DNA from: Heterotrichella gracilis
Lineage: Eukaryota; Sar; Xanthophyceae; Tribonematales; Xanthonemataceae
Direction: 5' to 3'
Assembly (NCBI GenBank): GCA_032358255.1
Contig: JAULBX010026163.1
Span: forward strand, 1-64,000
DNA length: 64,000 nucleotides
The first letter of the stretch is position 1. Every line of letters begins with the position of its first letter. Positions 36,030-47,215 of this stretch are shown here, one piece after another. The notes under the pieces are model-generated. The model saw only the letters and a program-made list of their open reading frames with translations. It did not search any database and was not told the origin of the DNA. Both the position numbers and the translations under genes were made by a program.

Positions 36030-38127
36030 ATGGAATCCGACCGGGTGAAGAGGGAGAGCAGCACATCCTCGCTGACGCTGCTCCTTGCCATCCTGTTGGT
36101 GGCAGCCACCATCACCTACACCTCTGCCAACCCACTGAGGCGGCCCTACTACAAGACCCCACATGACCTGGCCATCCAGGAGTTCAGGCTATTGGGACCA
36201 GCGGTGGTGCTTAAGCGAGGAGACGCAACGTTCAACCAGACTGTCCTGCTGCACGTTTGCTTGCGGTGCTTCCATGTGCAACGCGAGGAGCTCAGGCAGA
36301 CATGGCTGCGAGGATACTACTACACGCGGCAACAATCGCCAGCTCCTGGTGCGGCGTCTACCTATGGTGCACCGCATGCTTACAGTTTAGAGATAACCCA
36401 AAAGACTGCTCATTTACCTCATATTGATGATGAGCTACAAAGGCGTAGCTACTTGTGTAATCAATTATCTGCCTTCTGGATCTAGGGCATGAGTTCAAAT
36501 GTCTCCTAAAGTCACATGATGCATCATCGACTGACATGTAACCTGCAGGTACAATAGTTTCCATGCATCGAGGGTGCCGCATCATGCATAGCCCATGCCA
36601 ATCCTCCTCCTTCACAGTACCAAAACCCTTTTCTCCTGCTGCAGGGAAGCCTGGTCATTGGATCAGCGCGGAGCTGCTTGCCTGGAGACCCGACATCCGC
36701 ATCGTGAATCCTGTCACCCATGCCTCCTACGCATTCCAGCACCTGTCCCGCGGCGCCTGGGCCAAGGTCCGTCAGCGCGTCACCCCCACCCTGCTGTCAC
36801 TGGATGCAGACATGGACCCCAAAAATGCCACATTCCACCATTGGCTGCTGCAAGTCATGGACGGCAAAGGCACCCCGTGGCCCTACCAGGGCCTGGTGTC
36901 TGTGAGCATGGATTACTGCAGCCACCACACCACTGACAGCCTCTTGGCAGCGGTGCACGGCAAGCCTCCCTCGTCGGTCTACCTCAGCATCAAGGCAGTC
37001 ACATTCAAGGAGCTGGACAACCCCTACCTCAACACAGTGAGCCTCAAGGCGCTGGAGCTGAACCTGCTGTACCACATGCGCTTGGGGTTTTCTGGCGCGC
37101 TGATGACGCTGCGCCCAGGGCAGGTGGATACGGTTGGCGCACATTTCATTGCCATGCGCCTGGTCAAATCAGGGTGGCTGCAGCTGCTGCTCCTGCAGGA
37201 TGATGTGCCCATCGTTGACCCCTCTCGGGCGAGGCTCACAGGCGCAGGTAATGCTACCACAGAAAAACCTGCTTTGCAGATTTTCTGTCATTGTTGTCAA
37301 ATGTTGCCAGGGGATTTGATGTACTGGAGTACGTATGATCATCCTATACAGCTAGTGCTATTTTAGACTGGTTGCCCCAAATTGGCATGCATGAATACCC
37401 AAATCCGTATCCATTAAAACGCTTGTGCATTTGGTTTGCAGGATTTGATGACCAAGAGGTGCAGCACACCTATCACTCATTGGCATTGTATGGCGCAAAT
37501 GCTGTTGTCATGGTCCAAGACATCGATGAGGTTTTCGCCACCGACATGCCATTCAGCAGCGTGGTAGATTTGTTTGCGCCGGGTGGATGCTTCCACAACA
37601 CAGGCAAGGCAACCATGCCACGGGTCAATGCCTACACTGCAAAGTACCACACCAACTCCTTGGATATGAAGCTGTTCCATGGCATGAACTTCAGCCTTGA
37701 AGGCATGGCCCAGCCCTCTGGAGCGCAGTCACCATGCTTGAGCAGCCACGCAAATGCATGCGAAAACACCACCTGTTTGAGGCGTGTTTGGAAAGCTTGT
37801 GCTCGCCACGCAGCTGGTGTGGCAAATTCGGTGTCTTTTCATGAGCTGGAATTTTTCCGCATGTTCAACATCACCGATGGCTTTTCCTTCAAATGGCCCA
37901 AAGCGCTGCATCGGCCGGAGCATACAGCGGGGGTGTCGGTGCACCACGCTTGGCTGAGGAATGACACTCGGCTCCATTTCACGACCTTCGTTGCCAGCAA
38001 TGCAACAAGCTGTGGGTACATTGTACACTTCCCTAAGCTGCTAGGGTATGGGGCCAAGAGCAATGACTCGGGAACGTTGCACCAAGGGGAGGCAGCACAA
38101 ACTGCGTGGCACTGGGCAATCCCATGA
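36030..38127 (+). CDS. Type II membrane glycosyltransferase-like protein (GT92-like, tentative)
   Basis: Three phase-1 exons (36030-36348, 36645-37247, 37442-38127) encode about 535 residues. A short charged N-terminus (MESDRVKRESSTSS) precedes one hydrophobic helix (LTLLLAILLVAATITY), the layout of Golgi type II enzymes with a luminal catalytic domain. Exon 3 starts FDDQEVQHTYHSLALYGANA and then has VVMVQDIDEVFA, a DxD-type metal and nucleotide-sugar site, with VNAYTAKYH and GGCFHNTGKA later. The arrangement recalls GT92/DUF23 enzymes, where a DxDE-like motif follows a segment about an extra-chain 'neighbour'. Several N-x-S/T sequons (NATFHH, NFSLEG, NDTRLH, NATSCG) suit a secretory-pathway protein. 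Family assignment is moderate and the substrate unknown; the gene has no exon echoes that I can see. Confidence 0.7.
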
Positions 38128-39696
38128 TCTCTTCATCAGACTAAGCTGTCCAGTGCTCTGCAAGCAATAGACACATTTGTCATATCCAGGCTCGCCTAGG
38201 CGTAGCCCACCATTTTTCTTTTTCTCGCATTCTACCTGCGGTTTGCTCTAATTCACAACCCTATTCAATAGTATTTTCTGGATTTTGGGTACCAACCATT
38301 AATTAATATTGTAGCTCTCTGTAGTAGCTAGGTTACATTTCAATTTATATTTAGTGCGTTAGCAAATCATTATGTTATCAAATGTCCGCCTTGATCAGCG
38401 CCTGCATGATGCGCTGGGCAATTAGTATTTCACCAGCAAGATGGCAAATTGCCTGTCAGTGTGTTGGCTATCAAGATAACGCAGGAGCTGTGACAGCTCT
38501 ACGTTAACGCTGAACTTCAACTTTGATTAAAAAAACATTTGTATTCTTATCCACCAGTTTGCAAAAGGACTGTAGCAGTCCCTCGCTTGATTTTGACGTT
38601 CATTGTGGCAATGACATACCAGGTACCCAGGCCACGTACGTTCTACAAGACTTTTGAATTGTTATATTGTTGCCATAGGCGGCGAAAGCCCTTACACAGG
38701 TGCTGGGATAGACCAGCATTGCAATGGCAATGCAGCGCTGCGCATGCGCATGCGCAGCGCCTCACATAGTCGAAGAGAGTGCTCCCAGTTATCCCAAGCA
38801 AGTATTCATCCAAAATATATAAATAAAATGGCGGAAGAGCTGAAGCCGGGCCGCCTTGCGGCGGCAGGAAACACGAGCTGTTTGCCGGCAAAACTACAGT
38901 ATCCATGCTGGCAGTGCATTTTAAATGCAATTTTACGGGGGAGTCTCACATGGACCATGCAGATCTGCAGCTTCGGCTGGCCTTTCTATTGGATAAAAGC
39001 TCAATGCACAGAGAACTGCCAGCCTTCAGCAAGGCTATTATTTCTGTAACACCAGCGTAGGATTGGTATGGTACTTTTTTTTTGTTATAAATTATTCTCC
39101 ATCGCTATTACCCTCTTGCTCTCCGTCACCACTTCGAGTGAAGGGCAAGGGCGTGCAACAGCAATGCCCTAGTATGTGAAGTATTTACATGCCAACGTTA
39201 ACGTGTGCACATTGTGGCCGCATTGAGCCTTTTCTGCGCACTGAGAGCAAGTGTTACAGCCTGCGATAACTAGATTACACGGTGAAATCAAGCAGCTGTT
39301 GCCAATATTGCATAGCTATGGAAGGTTGGCCAATCGCCTGAGGCGGCATTCCACCAACATTGTCTCTATGGTACAAACATATGACAGAATCTCAGAGCAT
39401 GTAGAGCACTGCGCCACTAGAAGAGCATACTGGCACGTGTGTAGAACGCAGTTGAAAAACCATCTGATTTGTCAATATTGTGAAACAGGAAAACCAGGTA
39501 CACTACAAGTGCACCTGGGTAATTTACCAAGTGACATATTCATACATCCTGCACGGATCAGTGCCTCTGCAAGGCACTAGCAAACAGGAGAGCAGTCCCA
39601 AGGGGTAGTACTAGTGCAAGAAACATGGAGAGCACCGCACATCCTCACCCACAGCTGATCATTTGTGTTGCTTAGCCCTACGCCTGTGCTGCAGCC
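38128..39696. other. Intergenic, with a 26-base palindrome
   Basis: No supported gene. 38735-38760 is a perfect palindrome built on GCGCATGCGC, a shape used by some activators and also able to form a hairpin. Confidence 0.55.
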
Positions 39697-40308
39697 CTAT
39701 GCTTCTGCTGAAGCTTCCTTCACAAAGTGCTCAGGGAGCGCCAGCTTGATGGCCTCATACCCCATGATCACCCTGCACTCGTTGGGGTACATCTCCTTCG
39801 CTGCAAGTGACCTCAGGAGCTCACGTGCGTTGCTCACCAGCCTGTCCAGCTCCTTGAGGCTGAAGGGTATCTCACCGTGGTGCATTGCGTTCCTTGTCAG
39901 CAGGTCTTCAATGCCAGACAGCAAGTCAGTGACTGGAGTACCCATCACCTCAGCCAGCTCCTGGGTCGTTTCGGCAGCGCTGCCCCCCTCACGCCAGGGG
40001 TCAGCCATGTTGTTGGGTGGTGCCAGCAGCTTCTCAGATCCACAGGCAACGCTGAGGATTGCAGCAGCCGCTGATGTCACCTAGGGCTCTGCCATGATTG
40101 CCAGCTGGGTCTGCATCTCTGCAATCTTGTCCTGCAGCGAGTCCAAATCAAGTCCTGGGGCTGACAGCGTCACGGTGAGGTTGTCTTCACCAAGCTTCAT
40201 GTCAGCAAGGTTGTCAATGTCCAGCTTCATCCCAGCCCGTGGCCCGTCAGTGACCACCACTGACACCACTGTGAAGTCCTCTGGCTTCATGCCTGCGGAG
40301 CGCCACAC
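39697..40308 (-). pseudogene. Unrecognised open frame interrupted by one in-frame stop
   Basis: One reading frame runs from about 40308 to 39697 with a single TAG at 40083-40081. The upper part has KPEDFTVVSVVVTDGPRAG and a coiled-coil-like LDSLQDKIAEMQTQLAIM. The lower part has TQELAEVMGTPVTDLLSGI and KELDRLVSNARELLRSLAAK, mostly helical and charged. Codon-like character continues across the stop. It may be a decayed gene, two overlapping products, or a gene with an intron I cannot place. I do not recognise the family. Confidence 0.5.
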
Positions 40309-40518
40309 AGCTATGAACCACCACGGTTGTATAAGTGACAGCAGCTGGTTGAAAACAGAAGTACTCTGTCAACGACTATTGGGTTTGCCACAGCAGTTTG
40401 TGTACCTCTTGTTTGCAGAGTGCGTTCCGGAGTTAGTCACCCAGCTGTAGTTCCGACACACCAAGATGTTGGTACCAAGCAACCTGAAAGGTTACCTGTA
40501 GGCTGCGTAAAGCTCATT

Positions 40519-41060
40519 AACCAAAAACCCAATTGCCGTGTCACAGCATATCTTGCAGCAAGCAACACACACTTGAAGGGTTATCATCCTTCCATCTAGA
40601 TCTGTTTTTTCACCCACCCTTGTCCTCCCGTGGCATTCTTGATGATGCATGCATGCATAAAGCTGTCGTTCCTCGTTCTACATATTCCTGAACCGGCTTT
40701 TTCAACTTGCAACACTGTGTCACTGCTGCTGACAGTGTGTAACGATACATGCCTCCCTGAACCTGTTGTTGGTTTGGGTTGCACCCAAAGTCACTTCTCT
40801 CCAGCCAAGGCCACGCAGTAGTGACGCTCATACGACAGGAGTACCTCCTTCAATACTGAAGCCTGAATCAAGCCCAACCTGCGGTGTTAAAGCGTTTGTC
40901 AGGCCAGCAAAGTCAGGTGGGTTGCAGCCTGTCCTGTTGCCTTGATGGTTGCTTCAGGTGCTTCAGGTACTTCAGGCTCTTGTCCCTCAGGCTTGACAAA
41001 CACACAAGGCAAGATCGGTTGTCATCGTGCAAACTTAGTGCACCCATCAGCAGTCAAGGT
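40519..41060 (+). repeat. Dispersed approximately 540-base direct repeat, copy A
   Basis: Shares blocks such as CTTCCATCTAGATCTGTT, GATGCATGCATGCATA-like, CCTGCGGTGTTAAAGCGTTT and TAGTGCACCCATCA with copy B at 43540-44085, in the same order and orientation, with many substitutions and small indels. Copy A ends just before the broken F-box-like gene at 41253. Confidence 0.8.
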
Positions 41061-41252
41061 GGTGTACTCATGCTAATCCTCACCATGCAAGGCTTGGACA
41101 GCAGACAGCAGGCTTGTTAGGCTCACCATGCAAGACTGCTGTCCACACAGTGGCCATATAGTGGCCTTCCCTTTGCTGCTGGAACCCTTGACACTTCTTA
41201 CCTGCCGTGCAGCAAGCAATCAACCCTCAGCAATCAACCCTCAACAAGGGAC

Positions 41253-42804
41253 ATGGCCAGCAGCAGCAGCCCAGCGGTGCCAGACCAGCAGTCGCATTGC
41301 TGCCCCATACATTCCCTCCCAGCCGACCTGCTGCAGCGCATCTTTGGGTACCTGCCCTTCCATGAGGACCCAGATCCCAGGGAGGAAGACCACACGCTTG
41401 GCAACGAGAGGTTATGGCACAAAGCGCAGCTGCAGCTGGTGTGCAAGCGCTGGCATGGGGCGCTCTCAGGTCCAAGTGAGGCATGGGCGGAGGTGTGGTG
41501 CCGGCGCCCCACCAAGCTGTTTTTGGACTGGCTGTGCCCCAGGCTGGCAGCAACCACACAGTTCACTGCCTACAGGGCACCTCACAGGACAAACTGCGGG
41601 TGCTCAACAGCCTCAACCCATCCTACCTCCATTACCTCACAGTCACTGACCCCCTGGAGGACGATTACGGGGAGGGTGGTTTCCACGGGGATAGCGTGGG
41701 GCAGCTGCTTGAGGCTACCTTCTGTCTCACCTCTTTGTCCATCTTACAACTGCAGCTGGACTGCACGCCGCAGCGGGTGGCGCCCTACCTGCCAGCCATG
41801 GCAGCACTGGTCAACTTGGAGGAGCTGGAGCTCAGTGCTGGAACCAAACTGCCCATTGCTCAGCATGAGTGCCCCGAGCTGCCATTCCTGCCCAAGCTTT
41901 TCAATGTACAGTTGACAACGAGCTTTGCGCACTACGTGTCAATGCTGAAAAACCAGGCTGGACTGACAAGCTTGCATATCACTGAAGGACATGGACATGT
42001 TCCGACTGGGGAGCAAGTATCGGCACCTACGGCACCTACGGCACAAGTATTGGCAGTTCACTCAGCTGAAGACCTTGTGGGTGGAAGGCTGCTGGTCAAA
42101 TATGCCCCCTGGCTGCTTCCCCTCGTCACTTCAGAGTCTTGGCTTCTCTTTCGAAGCTCCTAAGGCTGTTAATGCCATGGCGTTTTTCTCACACCTGGTC
42201 CATCTGACCAAGCTTTGCCTGGGTGGGCAAGGCCTACAGCGCTTGACCCCTGCCCTGGCCAACCTCACCAAACTTCAAGTGCTCACGGTATGAAGCCTTG
42301 CAGAGCCGCTCATCCTTCCAGTCATGCCCAGCCTCACACTGCTCGGGGCGTGCAATGTGCGCAGCGTGCAGCTCCAGGTGCCAATCAATCCTAAGTTACG
42401 TTTGGCGCAGTGGTCCAGCCGGCGGGTTAGACAGCGACCAGGGGTATATAAACAAGGACCACAAGACAAAGTGGTCATCATCAAGGGACGGCATGGCACA
42501 TACAGCATGGGCGTGGATGCAAATGACGGTGTTGTGGTGCACATAACACAACACCTGCCTCCCGGGAATGCCCCGCCCCCTGGTGACTGGGTGAGCGAGG
42601 CAAGGGAGGAGCTGGAGCAGTCACTGCTCCAGCTCCTCCCTTGCCTCGCTCACCCAGTCACCAGGGGGCGGGGTGGATGCACACTGTGGACGGGGTGTGT
42701 GCCGCTGGATCACGAGATTGCTTTTGATGCCCACAGGGATCACAAGATCGCAATGGATTGTCATGCCATGGAGGCTCTAGGGACGAATGTACATGTGGAT
42801 TGAA
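41253..42804 (+). pseudogene. Broken F-box/LRR-like gene
   Basis: It begins MASSSSPAVPDQQ and has an F-box-like IHSLPADLLQRIFGYLPF with LQLVCKRWHGAL further on, similar to the pair at 20-25 kb. The frame shifts near 41560, runs open (LTSLSILQLQLDC, LVNLEELELSAG) and shifts back near 42000 (FTQLKTLWVEG, LVHLTKLCLGG). It has a TGA at 42292-42294 and continues in the same frame (MPSLTLLGACNVRSVQL) to the palindrome at 42571-42673. Two frameshifts and a stop point to a host pseudogene. If the GTATGA there is a donor, a shorter spliced product is possible, but I see no matching exon. Confidence 0.65.
42571..42673. repeat. Perfect 51-base inverted repeat with a one-base centre
   Basis: 42571-42621 and 42623-42673 are exact reverse complements around C42622. 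Each arm is GC-rich and would form a very stable hairpin. The left arm belongs to the decayed F-box-like frame, so the right arm is a fold-back copy of it. Confidence 0.97.
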
Positions 42805-43539
42805 TTTCTGGTGGCAAATTGCTTACATGGCAATGATTATGTTGCATTGTGCTGTGCCCCATCATTGCTCACGGCAGGTACAATTGCAGTTCTTGTTCAC
42901 CTCCTGGGAGCGTACTAGCACTGCAGTTTTGTTAGTGGATCCGTGTGTGCCATCTCAGAGGGCCATTAACCCTAAACTTGCAAGACTTTCGCGTATTGTA
43001 TTTTCAAGCAATTTGGGCATTGCCACTGGCACTACCGGGATGTATTTTATAAAGGATGCTGGCTTGTGGTTTTCCGCCATGTGTGGACGCGCTTTGCTTC
43101 TTTCTTCCTGCTTTCTGCTTGCTTTGATCGCACGCCATCATATGAATTATGACCCGAGCTGAGCTACACGGTGTTGTAACTATTGCCAGCAACTCATTGC
43201 CCAGCTGATACTGTAATTGTAACATAATTTACAATAAATGAGATCTGGTTTGTTTTCCCCCGGGAACTTATTCAATAAGGTATTGAGTAAACTGAAGGTA
43301 TACTGAAAGCCTGGCGCACAGTCAAAAGGTAATGTATTCTCTGTCTTGCCAAGAAATTTGAGAAGTATTAATGGAAAAGAGACGCAGCGTGAAAAGTGCG
43401 GCTTCATAACCACGCATAGCCTCACTCTGTCACGCCTAGGGAACCTGTCTCAAGGCCAGTGGGACAGACCAAACAATGTCTGTAACATGCACACACAAAT
43501 TTCTCATATTAACCTGATACCTGGTACCTGGCACTATCA
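42805..43539. other. Intergenic, no gene seen
   Basis: 3' flank of the broken F-box-like gene. No supported coding sequence or repeat. Confidence 0.5.
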
Positions 43540-44085
43540 TAGCAAATACCCAATTGGCGTGTCACAACATATCTTACAGCAAGCAACGCGAACTCGAAGG
43601 GTTATCGTCCTTCCATCTAGATCTGTTCTTTCACACACCGTGTCCTCCCCGTGTTATTTATTCTTGAGAATGCATGCATGCATAGTTGGTTTCTGTAGAG
43701 CTATATCTCACGGCCGTTCCCCGTTCTGCATCCTCTGCAACAGGCTTTTCGGGTTGCAACATTCTGTCACATCTGCTTAGTGATACATGCCACACGGGTG
43801 CTAACCTCCCTGAGTTTGATTTAGTTGTCACCAAAGCCACTTCTTTCAAACCAAAGTTGTAACGCTCATCACCGGCGGCAATATCCCCTTCGGCACTCAA
43901 CCCAGCCTGCGGTGTTAAAGCGTTTTTCAGCCCAACTGAGTCAGGTGGGTGTCCCTCCTGTTGCCGTGGTGGTTGCTTCAGGTCATCAGACTCTTGTGCA
44001 AATGCCAAGCTTGACAAACACACTTTGCAAGACCATTAAACAGTTCTCTTCCACTACCATGCATACCTAGTGCACCCATCACCAG
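43540..44085 (+). repeat. Dispersed approximately 540-base direct repeat, copy B
   Basis: Partner of 40519-41060. The pair flanks the third F-box-like copy, so the duplication probably involved that gene's upstream region. Confidence 0.8.
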
Positions 44086-44163
44086 TTATCTTTCACGGTG
44101 CTGATCAACCCCAGGCACCTGTCCTATCCCACACTGTGGCGAGCCCTTTGCGATTGGGTTATT

Positions 44164-44530
44164 GTCAGCACATACACAAGACAAAAGAGGTTAATTTAAA
44201 GCACATACTTCTCTTAGCTGGGGGTGCATCAAGCCAGGTACTCTGGACTTGGCAGCGGCGCTGCCAGCAGTGCAGTGCAGATCAGCCACACGGGCCTGCC
44301 GGAGTTTCCCAGTTGGCGACATTGTTTGCTAGGTTCCGTAACCATCTGGGTGGGGCACTACTCATGGTGCGGGTAGGAGGTTACGAAACCAACTACGAAC
44401 GAGCTCTGCCCTGCCCAAACGAGCTCTGCCCTGCCCAAACACCTGCTTTGATTGCAAAGCGACCAAGTACCCAAGCACAGCACCATGCTTGGTAACCAGA
44501 CTGGACCGATCTGTGCCATCATCGTCATGT
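44164..44530 (+). repeat. Second dispersed direct repeat, copy A
   Basis: Shares CAGCACATACACAAGACAA, CGAGCTCTGCCCTGCCCAA and GCAAAGCGA.CAAGTACCCAA-type blocks with 45441-45900. Within this copy an 18-base unit around GAGCTCTGCCCTGCCC is itself doubled (44400-44436). Confidence 0.75.
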
Positions 44531-45440
44531 CGGAGCACCGGCCATCACCACCACCATCCAGGCTCGCGTGTACCCAACTTCAGCCCTTGCCTCCACCAAG
44601 CTCAAAGGATGGTGTTGAGCCTCTGGGCAAATACATCACAGATCCCAACGATGGCGCATACATGTCTGGTTTCTTCCGCCCGCTACAAGGGCACCCTCAG
44701 CCTTGTTGTCGGCGAGGGTGCGCTTGTTATGGAAAGAAGTCCGGCATGTACGAGCCACCTAGAGGGTATTTGCTGTCTTTCATTAGAGGCTCAACACCCT
44801 CCTTTGAGCTTGGCTGTCTTGCAGTGTCTGCCTAAGATTCCTTGATAGGCACAACCCGACACTCCGGCAAGCGAGGTTCTGAAAGAAATGCATGGTAGCA
44901 CATGCCATTCCCGTTCCCATGGCCATGGTAGGTGGATGAAAAAGCTGCATGCCGTGGTGATGGACATCGATGAGAACATTTGTGTCATGTTTGTTCTTCA
45001 CCACTGGCATGCACCATTTTTCTCCACCTACCATACGCAGGGGAATGGAATCGAGGTCGGGCCCTTCCCTCTCCACCTTTCCAAGATCTTGGAAGGCTTA
45101 GCAATGCATGCAATTCCAATTCCTATGGCCATGTCCCACTGTCATGCAGCCTTTCCCTCCACCGTCATGAACAATGGAAATGGGAAATCGAGGCTCGGCC
45201 CATGGATATTGTGGCCAAGCCCTCCCATAGCCTGCAGCGGCTGTGGCTGAGACTGAGAGCCATTGGTTGGGGACCCTTGGATGGGGTATTGTCAAATATG
45301 AGAACTTTCAAGTCCGGCAGATCGGCAGGGCTGACCTGCATGCAGCGCCTCTGCCAAGCCTAGGACGATTTGGCTAGATGCATTCAACTCTAGAAAAAAG
45401 TAAGCGCTGAGTACCTCCTTTGTCTGTCGATGGCGTCTAC

Positions 45441-45900
45441 CTCAGCACATACACAAGACAATGCAGGCACTCAGCACGTACTTCTCCCAGCTGGGTGCAT
45501 CAAGCCAGATCGTCCTGGACCTAGCAGAAGCGCTGCATGCAAGTCAGCCCCTCCCATATGCCGGAAATTGGCCACACTTGGCGACATGCCCATTCCCAAA
45601 CCATACTGATTAGGTGGGGCATTCACTCATACAGATTTCCCTAACCATACAGGTTGGGTGGGGCATTCACCCATGGTGTGGTAGTAGGTTTGGGGACCAA
45701 CTGCAAACGAGCTCTGCCCTGCCCAACCACATCGAGTGTTGTTGGGCAGGGCAGCGGTTGCTGATATCACATACGAGACGACTAAAGCCACACCGCTTTG
45801 GTTGCAAAGCGATCAAGTACCCAATCACGGCAGCATGAATTGTAACCAAGACGCGTGACCAGACTGGGACCGACCTGTGCCATCATCATGTCGTGTGGAG
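45441..45900 (+). repeat. Second dispersed direct repeat, copy B
   Basis: Diverged, slightly longer copy of 44164-44530. A GGTGGGGCATTCAC unit is doubled inside it. Between the copies (44880-45260) CATGGCCATG-centred segments also recur. The whole 44-46 kb stretch carries no intact gene that I can support. Confidence 0.7.
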
Positions 45901-47215
45901 CTGCCTGGGGAAAGCAAACCTCCCTCAAAGCTCTGCCAATCACCATGCCGTGCCCCGTTGACGCTCATCGAAGCATTCTTCAGCTCGGTCTGCCCTGCCA
46001 GCTTCAGCTTCCAGTCCACGTACCTCGCTGATGACTATGTAACCTAAACCCAGCTCCTCCTGTCTGCATCCAGGCTAAAATGGCCCCAGATGGACCCCAA
46101 AATACAAACACTGCTTGAGGTACTTGAGGAAGAGCGAGAGCCACACTGGGTTCACACCCCGAAACCAAAACAAACACGCTTAGCCGCCAGCTGAATGCAA
46201 CCCTCCTACGGGACTCCCGTCCTTGCAAACCAACCCATCACCGCTGCCCTTCAACTCGAGGACATTCACATTTGACATGTGACCCAATATTTACACATGC
46301 CTTTGAAAATGGCGGTGTATTAGGCGGAGATCCAGAAATTCCCACTTAAAATGGTTTCGGGATGATGACATTTCAGTGTCGGAAACCTAGGACGGACCAA
46401 GCAGCACAGTGCCAACGGTAGTAACCACTTCCACTCGACTTCCCTGGCCCCCTCTTGATACCAAGCAGTGACAACACTTGTCGCACGTACCTTGTTCAGC
46501 CCAGCAACAGCCCGCAGCACGGCGTTCCTTGTGCATCGGTGGTGTGGTCAGCAACATCGGCCATGGCACACACGGTGCAGCGTGCCTTACGCCTGCTCCC
46601 TGATGCCCCTGCCCAACGAGCAATCCAGGTGATTGAGGCCTGCGCACACCGCTATGGGGAACTAGGCTGGAGGTCAATGCCCTAGAAGGCATATGCGTTC
46701 GCAAGAGCACTGTACTGGACGTGCAAACGGCTGAAACTGTAGTGGGCACTTGGCATGCACTTGCATGCATGCATGTGACAGACTTGGTTAGTAATGCAAT
46801 GTAGCAGTACGTCCAGCTAGCAGTCACCGTTACATATACTGCGCCCATCAGACGTTTCTAGATAGCCTTTATGCCATTTCTGGGCACGTAAACTTCGAAA
46901 GTGTGCATATGCATGCATTCATACCCGTGGACTGGATTGCGTGTAACTAACATGCCCATGGGCAGTATGGCATACACACACCGCCATCACTGCGCAAAGG
47001 TCACAGCGCAAAGGATTTGCAGTCCTCTCAGGCGCCATCACATTACGGGGGTTAAGCTGTGCACACCCCTCCTGGCACCACCAGCTTGATGTCCTATTAC
47101 CGCCCGCTTACACAGGCAATGGGCCTTGCACCACCCTCCCACCGTCCCACCACCACCAGCGCCATGCGCATTTTGCTTATAATGTATGTCCTCGTGTCCT
47201 TTTTTCTTAAAACAG

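Noticed and set aside
39697-40308. TAG read as a sense codon (altered genetic code)
   Set aside because: folB and kdsD use TAG as their natural end, so a reassigned TAG is not supported.
44880-45260. A gene with repeated CATGGCCATG segments
   Set aside because: Open frames are short, shift between copies and show no family; better explained by local duplications.
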